Shown: one piece after another, positions 10,388-23,128 of the stretch
Layout of the letters: each line of letters starts with the position of its first letter
Numbering within the stretch: the first letter of the stretch is position 1
From: Albugo candida
Lineage: Eukaryota > Oomycota > Peronosporomycetes > Albuginales > Albuginaceae
Length of the DNA stretch: 64,000 nucleotides
Assembly (NCBI GenBank): GCA_905220665.1
Contig: CAJNAR010000166.1
Coordinates: 248,001 to 312,000, forward strand
Direction of reading: 5' to 3'
The notes under the pieces: model-generated
Databases searched by the model: none
What the model was told of the DNA's origin: nothing
What the model saw: the letters and a program-made list of their open reading frames with translations, nothing else
Translations under genes and position numbers: made by a program

Positions 10388-12367
10388 TTCTTCCAGAGTA
10401 AAGAATGAATAAAACAACTATTTTCCTTTGACAAATAGTGTTATCCAAGCATTTCAGTTTCTTAATCTGCTGCAATCTGTATCAGAGGGTGTTACTGAAC
10501 TGATCTTTGGTGTGTATGGGCTTCATACGGAAAGTGTTATCAATTCTGTCAAATATTCAGCATAGCTTGTGAGCGTTACAGTAGTCTTGATACATTCGGA
10601 CGCACTGAAGTACATGCACTATATCATGGAAACGTTTAACGAAATATCAAATTAGTCGAGTATCAATTTTACATTTTTCGTGTCGCGTGTAAATGTGAAT
10701 TAAATAGTACTAGGTGATCCAGCACCTAATCATATTTTAGGGGATATACTGGTCGATAGGAATGATTGAAACAGTACTTGTTTGTGCACTTATAAGAATA
10801 GAACAGTGTATAAGCGTGTACGAGATAGACAGAAATCGAGTAGTTTAAATCACTGAAAGACAAGTTTCACTGTAATGATTACAATGTGCACTATGTTCTT
10901 TTATTGTGAATTGATGAAATTCCATGAAGTAGAGGCCGTCATGTCTTCTTCCCTACTTGTGAGGGATGGCGGGTATGCGCAAAACGCACCGTATCACACA
11001 CATATCTTCCGGTTACGCTCTTCTAGATGTTAAAAGATTCTGCATACCGCTGATTCTCTCTACTCATGTATATAAGTACGCTTAAATAGCTCGCAGAAGC
11101 TTGTTTGCTGCTGCGTCTCCTGTAGAAATGTTTGATTACTATTCGCAGATGATTTTTCTTGATGACCTCGTGTATTTAGTTGATCCCAGATCTTACACGG
11201 GAACTTTCCATAAGTAAAGCTTGCGTGATATTCTCTCGTCCATGTCTAGTCTCACTCATTTGCTCACCTAATTGCCTTCATGTATTCTTTTATTCAGTGA
11301 TGCTCGCTGACGATGAGCGGCAGTGGGTAATGGTTTTGGTCCAAAAGGATAGACCCTGAGATCTAGGCATATGTCCCTTTATATTGGTGGGCTCTTAATT
11401 TTCTAGCTGCTATGAAATTGCGTTAAGTAGAATGAAAGCTTCCACTTGTGCATTGAACGAACAATATATTCTGGAATTCGCAACGCAATCGCCAAGCCAT
11501 TAATGAGAGTCCTATAATACTTCATCTACGAAGTAGTACCGAAGCACCAACATTATGCTTGATGTGATTGCAATGGATCGAAACAAATAATTTTCTGCCT
11601 CGGAAGGAGACGTCCAAGAAAAACCGTTTTCATCACATGGTCTCTATCAGTGTCTTTTCCAATGTTTGATATCGGTTGGAGTGTAGCTGTACGTTGGCAA
11701 TGAGATTCCAAGATGTCCTTGGGCGATTAATTGACTCGAAACCCAATTACCCGGTCCAATATGTCAACACAATATCGAAATAGCGATTTCCGTATTGACT
11801 TTGTGTCGCCTTTTAGATTCCACGCAGCATTTCACCAGCTTCATTGGGTACGTTGCATCATACGGATGCTTAAAAAAAGAAGGCAACATACATCGGAAGT
11901 TAAAAGTTAGACTAATGATGTACTCGCTTCTGTGATGATGGACACAGCAATTTGCTCCTCATTTCCCTCGATTGCAGCCCTGTATAAAAAATTGTTTGTG
12001 TTTATGAATTTCGGACATTTCAGCAAACTATAGGCGAAACAAACCCAACGTAGGATGGGTGTATCGCATTGCCTTACAGCATTCCGATAATAGATAAGAA
12101 ACTCGGGAAGTAATTCATGATGATTTATCATGGAAAAAGGATTGTTTTACACTGCGTCATTGCGATCTACCTTCCTTTAGCGGAGCTGATATCCTTAACC
12201 GTGAATATCGATCGGATATGTATCTGTATCAAAAGTCCTTTGCACTTGAAATCTTCAAATCTGTGCAAACGTCTCGCCAATCTTGAGTCAGATAATAAAC
12301 ACTGCTAATAACTGTCCATAACGGCGCCAGTGTTACCAACACACAAAAGGTTTGATTGGTCTTCAGA
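10388..12367. other. 2-kb stretch without a recognisable gene
   Basis: No long or family-like reading frame, tRNA or rRNA was recognised. The only ORF of note is 74 codons on the minus strand (about 12131-11907), containing FLYRAAIEGNEEQI, vaguely ankyrin-like. It has no supporting splice structure that I could build, so I do not call it a gene. The stretch holds the 3' flank of the RNA-binding protein gene and the promoter of the SUV3 helicase. Confidence 0.5.
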
Positions 12368-14770
12368 ATGCACCGATGCTCCCGTATGCGTCGGCAACCG
12401 CTAATTGCTTTACAACGCAATACAGTCGCCGTGGTCAAATTGCTTCCAGAGGATTCTACACCAGTCAAACAATTCAGACAACCACGCAATTTCATGAATC
12501 GAGTGCCACAACATCTAACAAATAATCGCTTTATATATTTTTCTACAGTACGCCAATCAAGTAACTTAGCGACTCAGCAAACAAAGGATGAAGAGAGTGA
12601 AATCCAACCAAAAAATGATTACATAGATAGCAAGAATGCTGCAGTTTATTGGCCGAGCGGTGTGGCAAAAAATATGCATCGAATTCTCAAAGCTTTTCCA
12701 CGTGATTTGGATGTAAAAAAGCTTGCAGTTGGCTCAGGGATGAATGCAAATGAGTGGCCACTCATTTCATCAGCTTTTCAGAAACAGTTTTTGAAAAATC
12801 CGTCGAAATTCTTCAGAACTCAGGATGATTTACTGGAATTTGTTGATGCATTCCGGCAAAAACTTGACACAGATCGATCCATCGATGTCTCTGTTTCTGG
12901 TTCTTCGACAATGTTCTTACTCTATCCGATGTTTCTCTCATTTGCAACGAAATCGTACTACTTCCATCGTGAGCAATCAGACATTTCGGACGAATCAACG
13001 CAAATGACGAGAGAGGGAACTTCATCCATTAACGATAATGTGGAATTCAATGCTCTAAGACTAAGAGAACTGACCGATCTGAGATTACCTCACGAATTAT
13101 ATCCTCGTTCCAATGGCCTTAAAAGGAAGATTATTTACCATGAAGGCCCGACAAATTCTGGTAAAACGTACAACGCGTTAGAACGACTCAAAAAAGCTTG
13201 TACTGGTGGCGAGTATTCTGGAGGTCTTTATTGTGGGCCTCTACGGCTTTTGGCTCTTGAGATTTATGAGCGATTGAACTTGGAAGGCTTTTATACTTCA
13301 CTTGTCACCGGTCAAGAGAAAAAGATCATGCCTCATGCAACCCATGTCGCATCTACAGTCGAAATGGCCAACATTAATGTCAAATGGGACGTAGCTGTCA
13401 TTGACGAGGTGCAGCTGATTGGTGACCTTCAACGAGGATGGGCTTGGACGCGTGCTCTTTTTGGTCTTCAGGCACGAGAGATCCACGTTTGTGGCTCAGG
13501 AGACGCTGTCAATTTGATACGAAAATTCGCAGAAACAACAGGCGATGAATTCGAACTCAAATCTTACAAGCGTCGCTCTTCTTTGGAAATTGAGAAATCA
13601 CACGTCAGCTCTCTCAATCAAATACAAGCTGGGGATTGCGTTGTGGCTTTTTCTAGACGGGAGATCTATCAAATTAAGCGTGATATTGAGCGGACTACCG
13701 GTATGAAGTGCTGCATTGTTTACGGCCTCCTACCTCCACAAACTCGTTCTCAGCAAGCACGATTATTTAATGATCCGAACAGCGGGTATTCTGTTCTTGT
13801 TGCCTCAGATGCCATTGGGATGGGGCTCAATCTCAATATTCGCCGGATTATCTTCTCTAATGTGAAGAAATACAGCGGAGCAAGCGGTGGAATGGCAGAT
13901 ATATCACCCTCACTTGTCAAGCAAATAGCCGGTCGAGCAGGTCGCTATGGAACACAATTTGCGGACGTTGGAAAAGTTTCAAGCTTCCGTAAAGAGGATC
14001 TTGACTACATTCGCACTTCTTTTCACGAGCCATTGACACCCTTGAGATCGGCGGGATTGTTTCCAAACTCGGAGCAAATGGAACAATTTGCAGCTCATCT
14101 ACCTGGAGTCACCGACCTGGCCGAGTTGGTAGATAAGTACGTCATGCTAGCGAGACTGGATGGAGAGTATTTTATGTGCAATCACGCAGATCTGAAAGAA
14201 AGCGCTGATTTATTGAAAGACATTCCTTTGGTGCTATCCGATCGATTCACATTTTGTATGGCTCCTCTCAACACTAGAAATATGTTGGCCCGAAGAATCT
14301 TCCAGGATTATGCAAGCGCCCATGCCAAGCTTGATCGAGTCAAGCTTGATATTTATTTGCCGAGATATGCACCTCGTACATCAGAGGCACTTCGTGATGT
14401 AGAAATCAAAGCACAAATCATCGATTTGTACCTGTGGCTTTCGCAGCGGTTCCCGGACACGTTTGTGGAGCAAGAGCTCGCGATCACGTTGAAAACACAA
14501 GTGCTAGTACTCGTCGAGCAAGGACTTCACAACACAACTTATAATGTGAAAAAAGAGCAAATTGCGAGTCAGAGATCAACAAAATATATCAAAAAAGGTT
14601 CATTCGAACAAGCGTATGCACAAAGAAAAACATACAATCGACAAACGCAACGTCCACACCAAATCAAGAAAGAAGAGCCTGAATCGCCGAGCGATGAGCT
14701 TGATGGGCTGTCGCGAGCCACGAGATGGTTCAATTCCCTGAGTGAGTCTTTTTTCCAGAAGAAATTGTAA
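12368..14770 (+). CDS. SUPV3L1: SUV3-like mitochondrial ATP-dependent RNA helicase
   Basis: Single exon, 800 aa from the first in-frame ATG at 12368. The N-terminus is rich in Arg and Ser/Thr with few acidic residues, fitting a mitochondrial presequence. Motifs: GPTNSGKT (motif I, about 260-267), CGPLRLLALEIYERLN, TGQE, DEVQ (motif II, about 346-349), HVCGSGDAV, then ASDAIGMGLNLNIRRIIFS and QIAGRAGRYG. This is the characteristic SUV3 set rather than DEAD or DEAH. The C-terminal SUV3 domain follows (LPLVLSDRFTFCMAPLN-type segment near 14215-14275). With an RNase partner the family forms the mitochondrial degradosome that turns over organellar RNA. A charged tail ends the protein. All core motifs are present. 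Confidence 0.93.
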   Translation: MHRCSRMRRQPLIALQRNTVAVVKLLPEDSTPVKQFRQPRNFMNRVPQHLTNNRFIYFSTVRQSSNLATQQTKDEESEIQPKNDYIDSKNAAVYWPSGVAKNMHRILKAFPRDLDVKKLAVGSGMNANEWPLISSAFQKQFLKNPSKFFRTQDDLLEFVDAFRQKLDTDRSIDVSVSGSSTMFLLYPMFLSFATKSYYFHREQSDISDESTQMTREGTSSINDNVEFNALRLRELTDLRLPHELYPRSNGLKRKIIYHEGPTNSGKTYNALERLKKACTGGEYSGGLYCGPLRLLALEIYERLNLEGFYTSLVTGQEKKIMPHATHVASTVEMANINVKWDVAVIDEVQLIGDLQRGWAWTRALFGLQAREIHVCGSGDAVNLIRKFAETTGDEFELKSYKRRSSLEIEKSHVSSLNQIQAGDCVVAFSRREIYQIKRDIERTTGMKCCIVYGLLPPQTRSQQARLFNDPNSGYSVLVASDAIGMGLNLNIRRIIFSNVKKYSGASGGMADISPSLVKQIAGRAGRYGTQFADVGKVSSFRKEDLDYIRTSFHEPLTPLRSAGLFPNSEQMEQFAAHLPGVTDLAELVDKYVMLARLDGEYFMCNHADLKESADLLKDIPLVLSDRFTFCMAPLNTRNMLARRIFQDYASAHAKLDRVKLDIYLPRYAPRTSEALRDVEIKAQIIDLYLWLSQRFPDTFVEQELAITLKTQVLVLVEQGLHNTTYNVKKEQIASQRSTKYIKKGSFEQAYAQRKTYNRQTQRPHQIKKEEPESPSDELDGLSRATRWFNSLSESFFQKKL

Positions 14771-15017
14771 GTTGTGAGAGTAGAGGTGGATCCGAGCGGA
14801 GGTCTTGATGATGTATCCAAAGTATTTTGCCGCCCAAGCCCAAATGTATTCATGCAGGAAACCTGTTTCAGTAGGTTCAACGCAAAGTTTACAAGCAAGA
14901 TGCCACGGGATTTACTTGTTTATAAGGTGCCCCATATTCGCCAGTGAAAATTGTCGAAATGAAGGCCTGAATGGTCTGAAGCATGGACAGAAATCTAGTT
15001 TGTTGGTTCCCACACCA

Positions 15018-16882
15018 TTAATGATTGCCACTCACGGTCACCATAATAGTCACGAGAGAATAGAGAACGTAATTCATCCATAAGAATTTTCCATAGTACT
15101 TCAAGTATTTCATCGGGCAATACCGGAACACAACAAGGCTGAGTGAGGTCGTGATGACCAAAAACAGCAGAGAAATGCGTGCCTGAATATCCAGAGAGAA
15201 ATTGAAAAGCACGCTATTCCCGGAAGTGAATTGGAGTGCGAGCGGAAGTCCAATGCCGACGAGAATGTTGAATACGGGGCCACCGAAACATCCTGCCAAA
15301 GCCATATTTGGGAAACCGGAGCGGGCAACTGAGATATTGGTGATGAGATCCCCGATGGAATTACCCCAAGACAACACGGTCAAACCCAGCAGACTATTGC
15401 TGATCCCTGTGACCTTACCGAAAGCTGTTAATAATGCCATGATCTCTGCTGCAACGGTGAATATCCAACATACGCACGAGACAAAAGAAAGTGTCAGCAG
15501 AAACCCGCAAATGATCGGTGAGGTAGGCGGATGACTTCGATGAGTGCAGAAAGACATTATGACAGCGCAAACAATACCAAAGCAAACAGCTAATTGCCAG
15601 CCATAAAGATACATTTGCTGGCTCCATAATCCGCATGTATACGCTATAAATACAGGTGATCCAACAACCTGTACGATAGCTAAGGAGCGTGACCAATTCT
15701 CATCATCGATCGTCGGGATGGTGAGGTCTCGAATCAGTACAAGAAACACATGCGGAAGTGACCAGCATTTTTTCCAGATCGATCTCGTACTGGTAAACTC
15801 ACTCAGAGCGCGGTGTCTAATACGCCTCCTCCACCTCAAATGGTTCCAGTACGCACCCTCGAGTATCCTGGCACCTCTAGAGAAATCAACGTTCTTCTCA
15901 GTCGGAGACACATCATCACATTCTTGGCCGTGTAGTATCAGTGGCGCGGACAATGACTCACAGTCATCGAAATGTTGATCATAAATAACAGCTCCAAATT
16001 CTTGCGTTTTTGTGTGATTGTGTAATCCTCCGCCATGAAATTTCCCTGTCATCTCTGTACTTGACAATGTCAAAAAGGTGTATTTCTGATCTGACAGAGT
16101 CATAGAAATTGGACCGTTTTTATGCCAAAACGCTGCAAGATCACTAGATACCAGCGCATCTCTCGTGTCCAACGACATATTCTTCAATCCCAGCCAACGA
16201 GATCGACACTCAGGCACAACGGCCGCGCTCACGTACACAAAGTACATAAGTAGAAAGGCAAGTGCACACATTTGACCATCCTGTTGTACGTCTGTGAAAG
16301 CCAATAGTCCCATTAGAGCCAATGTGAGTAGTAAGGCTGAGAAGTCACGTGTGAAAGAAGGCACATGCTTTGTATCTTTGGAGCTTGCAATCAACACGCA
16401 TCCGGCAACGACGTTGCTCACAAACATGGAGCCACCGAGGAGAGAGTTGATTCCCGTATCGGGTAGCCCGGAAGAGTAAGCTGCGATCGATGAGAAAATG
16501 TCTGGAGCTCCATTCCCAAACGCTAAAAAGGTGACACCGGCAACTTGACACGGAATCTGAAGCTACGCGTCGTAGAGTTTGTATTCATTTTAGAAGACGT
16601 ACGTCATTTATGCGTACCTTTTCACTGATATTTGCAAGCGTTGACGAAAGATACGCGTCCGCTGTGGTCGCAACTATAGAGATGAAGAAGGAGTGTAAGC
16701 TTTTGAACGCTATCTCATCGACACGTACTGAAGTAAAATAGCAATCCAGCCCATAAAATAAACATTAGACTTGGTAGGAATGGTGCTTGTTCGAATGTGT
16801 CGCAATAAAGTGACAGATAATCGATGCCGAATGGTCCAAGGTCCGAAGAAATCGACGAGGAATTGGTGCACTCCATTATCAT
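15018..16882 (-). CDS. NCLX/CCX-like Na+/Ca2+ (cation/Ca2+) exchanger
   Basis: Three exons: 16882-16729, 16673-16618 and 16556-15018; introns of 55 and 61 nt; 582 aa. The joined N-terminal part reads through a membrane helix into the ATTADAYL segment, then the alpha-1 repeat VTFLAFGNGAPD (about 78-89) and GINSLLGGSMFVSN. A long soluble loop separates it from the second half, with alpha-2 repeat LSWGNSIGD (about 465-473) and NILVGIGLPLAL. These two GNxxxD repeats are the ion-binding hallmark of the CaCA superfamily; the spacing and loop match the NCLX/CCX group, which work in mitochondrial or endomembranes. The start codon is 16882 or 16876 (two in-frame ATGs). It is divergent from MED12 with about 285 bp between starts, and converges with SUV3. 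Confidence 0.88.
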
Positions 16883-17167
16883 TACTACTTATCGTACCGG
16901 TTTTCGTTGCGATTTTGTACTTTACCGTGAATCCTTTGCTCGGCAGATGTTTGGTAAGATAGACTTTGCGTTTGAGAGTTTCTACGTCACGCTAAATGCC
17001 GAAAAGGAGGAAAAAATGAATGTATCGATAGGGAACGAGTCAAAGGAAGCAGCAAAAGCGTACATTCTCGAGCAAATAGCAGCTCAAGTCGACACGCGAG
17101 TGTGTCGAATCGCACGTTAGGCGCTGCTTCTTTCTCTGACAGCAAAGATTCTCCAAGAATCAAACAC

Positions 17168-20100
17168 ATGATCGCTGATCCATGGCGAACCACACCCTCC
17201 CAGCGCTATAATAAGCGCAATGAAGTCTTACAAATGCATCATGCTCGAACTAAAGAAACGTCAAAGAGCTGTATAGCACAACGCGGAATTGGTGTGGATA
17301 TGTCGTACTACAATGTACGTGCTGTGTTGTCTTTCAATAATAATTGCTGTCTATGAATCCGATAAGCTCTTTAGGCGGTGGAAGCAACAGAATTGGTCAA
17401 AATGAAAGGGTACCCGGGAGTTTTCGAGACGGATGCCAGCTTTCAGGAAGAAAAATTTCGTTTTCATGCTTTACGAAACAGTACATATGTGGCTCCTCTT
17501 CCCATTGGATTTCAGGTAAATTGGCATTCGCAGTATTCAATGTTTACAGCGACGGATATATACTCAAAACGGCTAGCATCCGTGGTTGTACGGTCAATCG
17601 AGTCTATCAAGAAGCGTGCAAGTCAGGCTGAGAATAGCGTCCATGAAGATAGTGTTGTCGATTTATCGACTTTTCTATTGCAAAACGTCAAGCGATTTGA
17701 TAATTCTACAGCTGGTAAATGGATGAGCGACTTGACCTCCGGGACAAAAAACTTACAAGAACTTATCCAATCGCTTGGCGTCCCCTTCAAACAGTGGAAA
17801 TCAACATCGGATATTCCACAGTGTCCTCTGCTCGAATTTATTCTCGAATTTCGCCCAGGATACCTTGAAGCCTCCTGGTATGCACAGGTAAATGTTTTCT
17901 ACACTGAAGTTAATGAGACAAAGCGCGTCTCTATGAAACGGATTGGAGATAATTTATTTCATCCCAAACTATTGGATGAACGAAGTACTGCGTGGACAAA
18001 GCAACTCATTGCCTACATGCACGGGCTAGAAGCGAAAGACCAGATAGCAGTTTCAGTGGAAAACAAACGGCAAAAAACTTGGACTAAAGCCGATACTCGA
18101 ATGAGCACAAACTATTCAGCGTTATGCTCTATCAGAAACCACAGAAATGGAAGCAGTGGATTCGACTCCAGAAGTTCCGACGACTCAAATTGCGCACCAA
18201 ACGTATCCATTCAGGAGAAATGGTCGTACCTGCTCAAACTATCCAACTATCAATACAGATTGGGACTGTTGAATACAAACGAGTACTTAAATGGTCTGTT
18301 ATCGTTACTCCAGAAAAGCTTAAGCTCGCCATCAAAGAGTCACACACCACTGAGCACGAAGATCTCTATTGCTCATAATCAAGTGATGGAACTTGTTGCA
18401 ATGATACATCGTCTTGTGCCGGATATCATGCGATTATTGGATACCACCATCAGCTTGGTGAAAATACTTGTCCATCACATTCGCTGTCTCATTCTTTCTG
18501 TCGATGCATCCTGCCACAACCAAGCGTGCACGCGGGAACTTGCGTGTGCATTATGTCAACTGTTACGGGACATTCTCATCGAACGTGAAAATATTCTTGT
18601 CTGCGTCGATGAATCAGGTATGAAGCTCACAAGTGTGAAAGCAGGCTCATTATATTTACGTCACTAGCGCTGGCAGGAATTCTGGAAATCATCCTTGATC
18701 AGCGATTCTTTAACTCGGAAACGTACACTCTAGTCGATATCCGTCAATCTATCGCATCGTGCCGTCCTAAGCTGGAGGACGCGATCTCAAGAAATGTACG
18801 GATGGATCAGGTAAGAAGTTCGAGTCGTTAGTGACTGTACAAGCTGTACTTTCTCTTCATTCAGGCGAATTTGAATCTGTCAAGCCCCTCCTTTGCTCGA
18901 AATGAAGCTGAAATGATTCAATGTTTAGATTCTTTCCATCGCGTCGATACAAGCATTGACATCCACAAAGTTTATCATCAGATCTTTACTACACCTTTGG
19001 ATATTGATGCGAAGTCGTTGTCGGCCGACATGCACGCAATCTTCGTTGTATGTGAGTGGGCTATCACCAGTCAACGTCCTGCTGAATATCGATATCTGTC
19101 CGCGGTCTCTCTGCTGAAGATCCATAATCGAGCAGTTTTGCGTCATGGACGACGGTATGGGCTATTTATCACGATTTCCAGATTTGCTGAGTCAACTATT
19201 TGTAGGCACAAATTACTCAAGCATGTCAAAGGAACGAGTCGAGCGATGCTGCAAGGACCACTACAGGATTTCTTGGCGTATTACGAGCCCAAGCTTATCA
19301 CAGAACTGAATCATATCGTGGAGTTGTTTTGCCTTCTTGTACGGCGACAATTGTTCTGTGTTGAAACTTTTGTCGAATTTGTCAACTGCTACCAGGAGCG
19401 TGATCAGCATCAATGTTCGTCAGCATCAATGTCAAGTGCGTACAATATCGAATGCGGACCCGGTCGTGGTTTCAAATCGAACGAGCTCGGCTCCATTGAT
19501 GCAACGACTCGACTTCAATTATACGTCTGGCAATTTCCTCGTGAAGTACACCCATCACCTTTGACTACGCCCGGGAACGCCAGCGATGAGCTCCGTGCCG
19601 AACGGTATCTATCACGCTGGCTCGATGTCCTACAGTTGAGCAAACAATCATTACAAAATAGCAAGACTTTGGAACGAGCTCAAATGTTTTGTGTGCATGT
19701 GTTCCAATCGCACGCTACATCTGAGCTGGAAGATATAAGTAGCAATGCTCAGCTTGCGGTGAAAGAAGTAGAGTATCAAGGCAAGCTAGGCGATCTCATT
19801 GCCGCAGTCAAAATTCTCTGTGGTCATGACAAAGGCCGCTTCACTTTATGGTTTCTGAAGAAAATCTACACTGAGTCAGAATTCTTTCGTTTTTCATTTC
19901 ACGCAAGCGTCGAACATATCGTCCGTCTGATACTCCTTGTGCTTGAAATCGTCGATGCCTCAGCTCTATTGGAGGTTCTTGTCTTCTTCCTTGAGCGAAC
20001 TCCGGTCTATTTGGTACGAAGTATCGTGTTACTGTACCTGGAACGCCATGAGGTCGCATTCTCTGCGTCAGGTCAGATCCCGTTATTGTTGCAAGCGTTC

Positions 20101-23100
20101 GTTAATCGCTTCAATCGGATACCCAAAGCGGCAGATGACACCGCTGGGACTGTTGCCAAGTTCTTCTGTCGGATGTATTACGCTCACGCCAAGAAGAAAG
20201 AAACAGGCAAGTTGGACCTTCCGTTTGCTCTCTTACGTCCGATAGCAGAAACTGCGAGAAAGAATCAAGATGCAACTGGTCAGAAGTCTAAAGAGATATC
20301 GTTAGAGATTGCCAATCCGATTGTTCGAATACCACCAGCACGAGAAGCAATGCCTCCAGAGCTCAAGAGTGCTTTTCTGAAATCCTTCAAAGTCTTACAA
20401 TCAAAATGGTCTTTGAGTGATGCTGAGAACAATGCAGCCGACGGGAATGTTTCGACTCCATCGAATGTCGATGGAGGTCAATCAGTATCGGAGAAAACAT
20501 TACCATTCAGTCCACCGCCCTATGGAAGTCTCTGCTGGGATAAAGTTGTCTTGGATGCAAGAGGAGATTCATTATGTCGCGACCATGCGATCGAGTATGC
20601 AGCAAACACTATCAATTCGTGCATGATGTCTTCCTCAGGTCCCAATATTAATGCTAATCGTGAACGGCGAGCTCCAAATTATGTATTCCTTTTACGTGCA
20701 ATCATGAGCGAAGCTATGGACAAATGGATGGCGAATATCTCACTACGCAGTAAAAGTAACCACAAGAGACCGATCATGACACCTCAATACATCCATCGAT
20801 GCGTTCGTTTGATTCGAGAGATACTTCATCAGCATTCGGATGACGACGACTTTCAAGAAAAGTTTTCCAACATTCTTCTGATTTGGTTGCAGAAAGAAGT
20901 TTTGCCTGGTTTCAGCGGTAGTGATTCCACGAAACGAATTCGAAATCCATTCATAAACGTGGAAAATAGCAAAGAAGCTTTTGCATTGAATCAAAAGGGC
21001 AAACTCGATAAAGTTCAGTACGGTTTGAAGGCATTTCTGATTTCATTGGTAATACACAAAGTCGTGGAGCTGGCTCAGATTCTTCGATTAGTGCTCGTTC
21101 CCTTATTTCCCCGCTTGGTGAGTAGAACTCTATCTTGCTTCGACTACTCGGTCTTATACTTTTGATTCGTCAGCGACGAGCATCAAGGGATCCACCGCCA
21201 AGTCTGTCATGCCAATTATTAGCAATGACGCTTGTATTTCAGCTTTTCTCCGAACCACCTCAACACATGATGCTTGATTCTCAAAAGATGGCTCTCTTTG
21301 ATGAACCGATGGTAAGAAAGATGACTTATGGTTGGAGATGCGTATTGATTCTTTGTTTCAATAGACAAAGTACCAATACCGTTTTCTGCGCAGTCAAGTG
21401 TCAGCTTGTCTGATGTTTCCATTAGTGCATCTCTTGTGCCAGATTTCATATCAGCTGGAGGATAATTTTCTTCTGCGGAAACGGGAAGAACGGGGTACTT
21501 TAGCGAGTATCACGCTTTTCAATCTCACTTCTGACAGCATTGTTCGGGACATCATCTTCCACGACACAAAAGAAGCTCGAGAAAAGCACATTTATCCGGT
21601 GTATCACAAGAAGCAGTGGCATACAGCAGTACTTTTAACGCACTTTTTTCGAGCTCCGAATTCTCCAGCGGAGGACGCAAATGGACAGATACAATTGCTC
21701 AAAGTGCATCAAATCCTAGAGCAAATGAATGTATGGATTCTAAATCGAGGTGGCTCCATCTACTTAGATTTACAGATGAGTCGGCAGCAGCTGAAAGTGA
21801 AGCGAAAAGGGACGAGAAAGCAAGCAACAGGAAGTTTGAAGCGTAAAGCTGTCATTGAAGAGCCTGAAAGACATCCAAAGCGAATGAAGACTTCTCCGGA
21901 GACACTACAATCACAAGGTAAGTGCTGCAAAATGTCTTTGCAAATCACTCAATTACAAGTGCTGTAGGCTGCCCTTGTAAGGCTGAGCGAGCTGATAATG
22001 CAAAGGGAGAAGCCACTTCCGGATTTGAAATCAACGATAACAGCAGCGCCACGGAAATTTTCTCCTGTCTGATTGTAGCCCGACTTTTGCAAAAGAGTAC
22101 CCGTCTTCCTGATTCAAAGGTTTTGATGCTGACAGGAGCTGCGTCTGCTAAGACCAAATTAGAAGAGCGCTATTGCGTTTGTGGCAAAGACTCGAGTACG
22201 AATAAATGCATCGGAAGTGGTTTTTTGCCTTATAGAAAAATCGACGAAATTGATTCTCACAATAAATCTCCCGCTCAAGATATGAGTGAGTTATACGAAG
22301 CATCCATGGCTTCCCTGTACGTGTCAATTGTTGGAACACAACCACGTCGAGTAATCGGATCCGTGGTCGTCAAAGTGCTCCGAGCAATGGAAGAGGATTG
22401 CAACTTCAAAATGGCCGCTCGTACGAATCTTCGAGACGGGTGTGATCTCACAGCCGTTCGCTTATTATGTGGAATCATCAGTTGCCCGTCCGGGCACGCA
22501 TTCATGCCACCTTTCATCTCGTCTGTGGCGTCACAGTTGGAATCTTTGCTTACAGTCTGTACCGATTACGAAAGACATCCAACCTTTTTCAGTTGCCACT
22601 TTCTACAGCAATTACGACGTAAGATATTCATCCGTCTTCATCTGACGACCACAATTTGTCATTCAAATCAGACATCGACAACGACGCATTCTCGTAATCG
22701 AATCATACGTGCGCTTTACCACTTATTGGGAACATTTGCGGTGTCACACGATTACGGAGTTTCTCTCTTTTATTGGATTATCGACATCTTATGCAATATG
22801 AGTGTAAGCATGCCTTATGACGAGAAAATCGTACGTGAATGGATTTGTGAAAAGCTAACTGCAACACCTAACATTTCCATTTGCCAGGAGCTCATCGCCT
22901 CACTGAGGGTCCCCCACTCGCTGAAGGAAATGATTTGGAGCACGTTTCCCCACTCCGAGCGTAGTATTACACCATTGATTGTACACGAGCATCGAGTTGA
23001 TCCATGGGGCTGTATCCCGCACATACCACATCAATCGTGTGACACTTCGATCCTGGCTTCTTTGAGTGCCATAAAGCCAAAAGTTCGACGCACTTACAAG

Positions 23101-23109
23101 TGTATCTAA
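17168..23109 (+). CDS. MED12: Mediator complex subunit 12 (kinase module)
   Basis: Seven exons: 17168-17314, 17375-18617, 18668-18810, 18865-21117, 21174-21311, 21365-21917, 21968-23109; six introns of 50-60 nt; all phases close, giving 1872 aa. Family signs: GYPGVFETDASFQEEKF early on, then a MED12-domain segment with KWMSDLTSG, PLLEFILEF, AWTKQLIAYM and KWSYLLKLSNYQYRLG, and later a VVCEWAITSQRPAEYRYL stretch matching the LCEWA region of plant and animal MED12. MED12 activates the CDK8-cyclin C module of Mediator, which modulates RNA polymerase II transcription in the nucleus. The start is the least certain part: 17168 is the first ATG in frame, but an extra upstream exon between 16980 and 17160 is possible. 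The later half is weakly conserved. Confidence 0.82.
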
Positions 23110-23128
23110 ACAAGCGTTCGATGCGTAA

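Noticed and set aside
9825..10475. Long antisense and alternative frames over the glycine-rich region, rich in His, Leu or Ser
   Set aside because: Repetitive GGX codons keep other frames open by composition; the sense frame has the RRM continuity.
11907..12131. 74-codon minus-strand frame with an ankyrin-like phrase
   Set aside because: Too short, no repeat consensus, no supporting exons; kept only as a remark.
16771..17120. Plus-strand open frames, one with a membrane-like stretch, suggesting a separate membrane protein or a PIG-S-like start
   Set aside because: They lie antisense to the first exon of the exchanger and in its promoter, and the downstream exons match MED12 rather than PIG-S.
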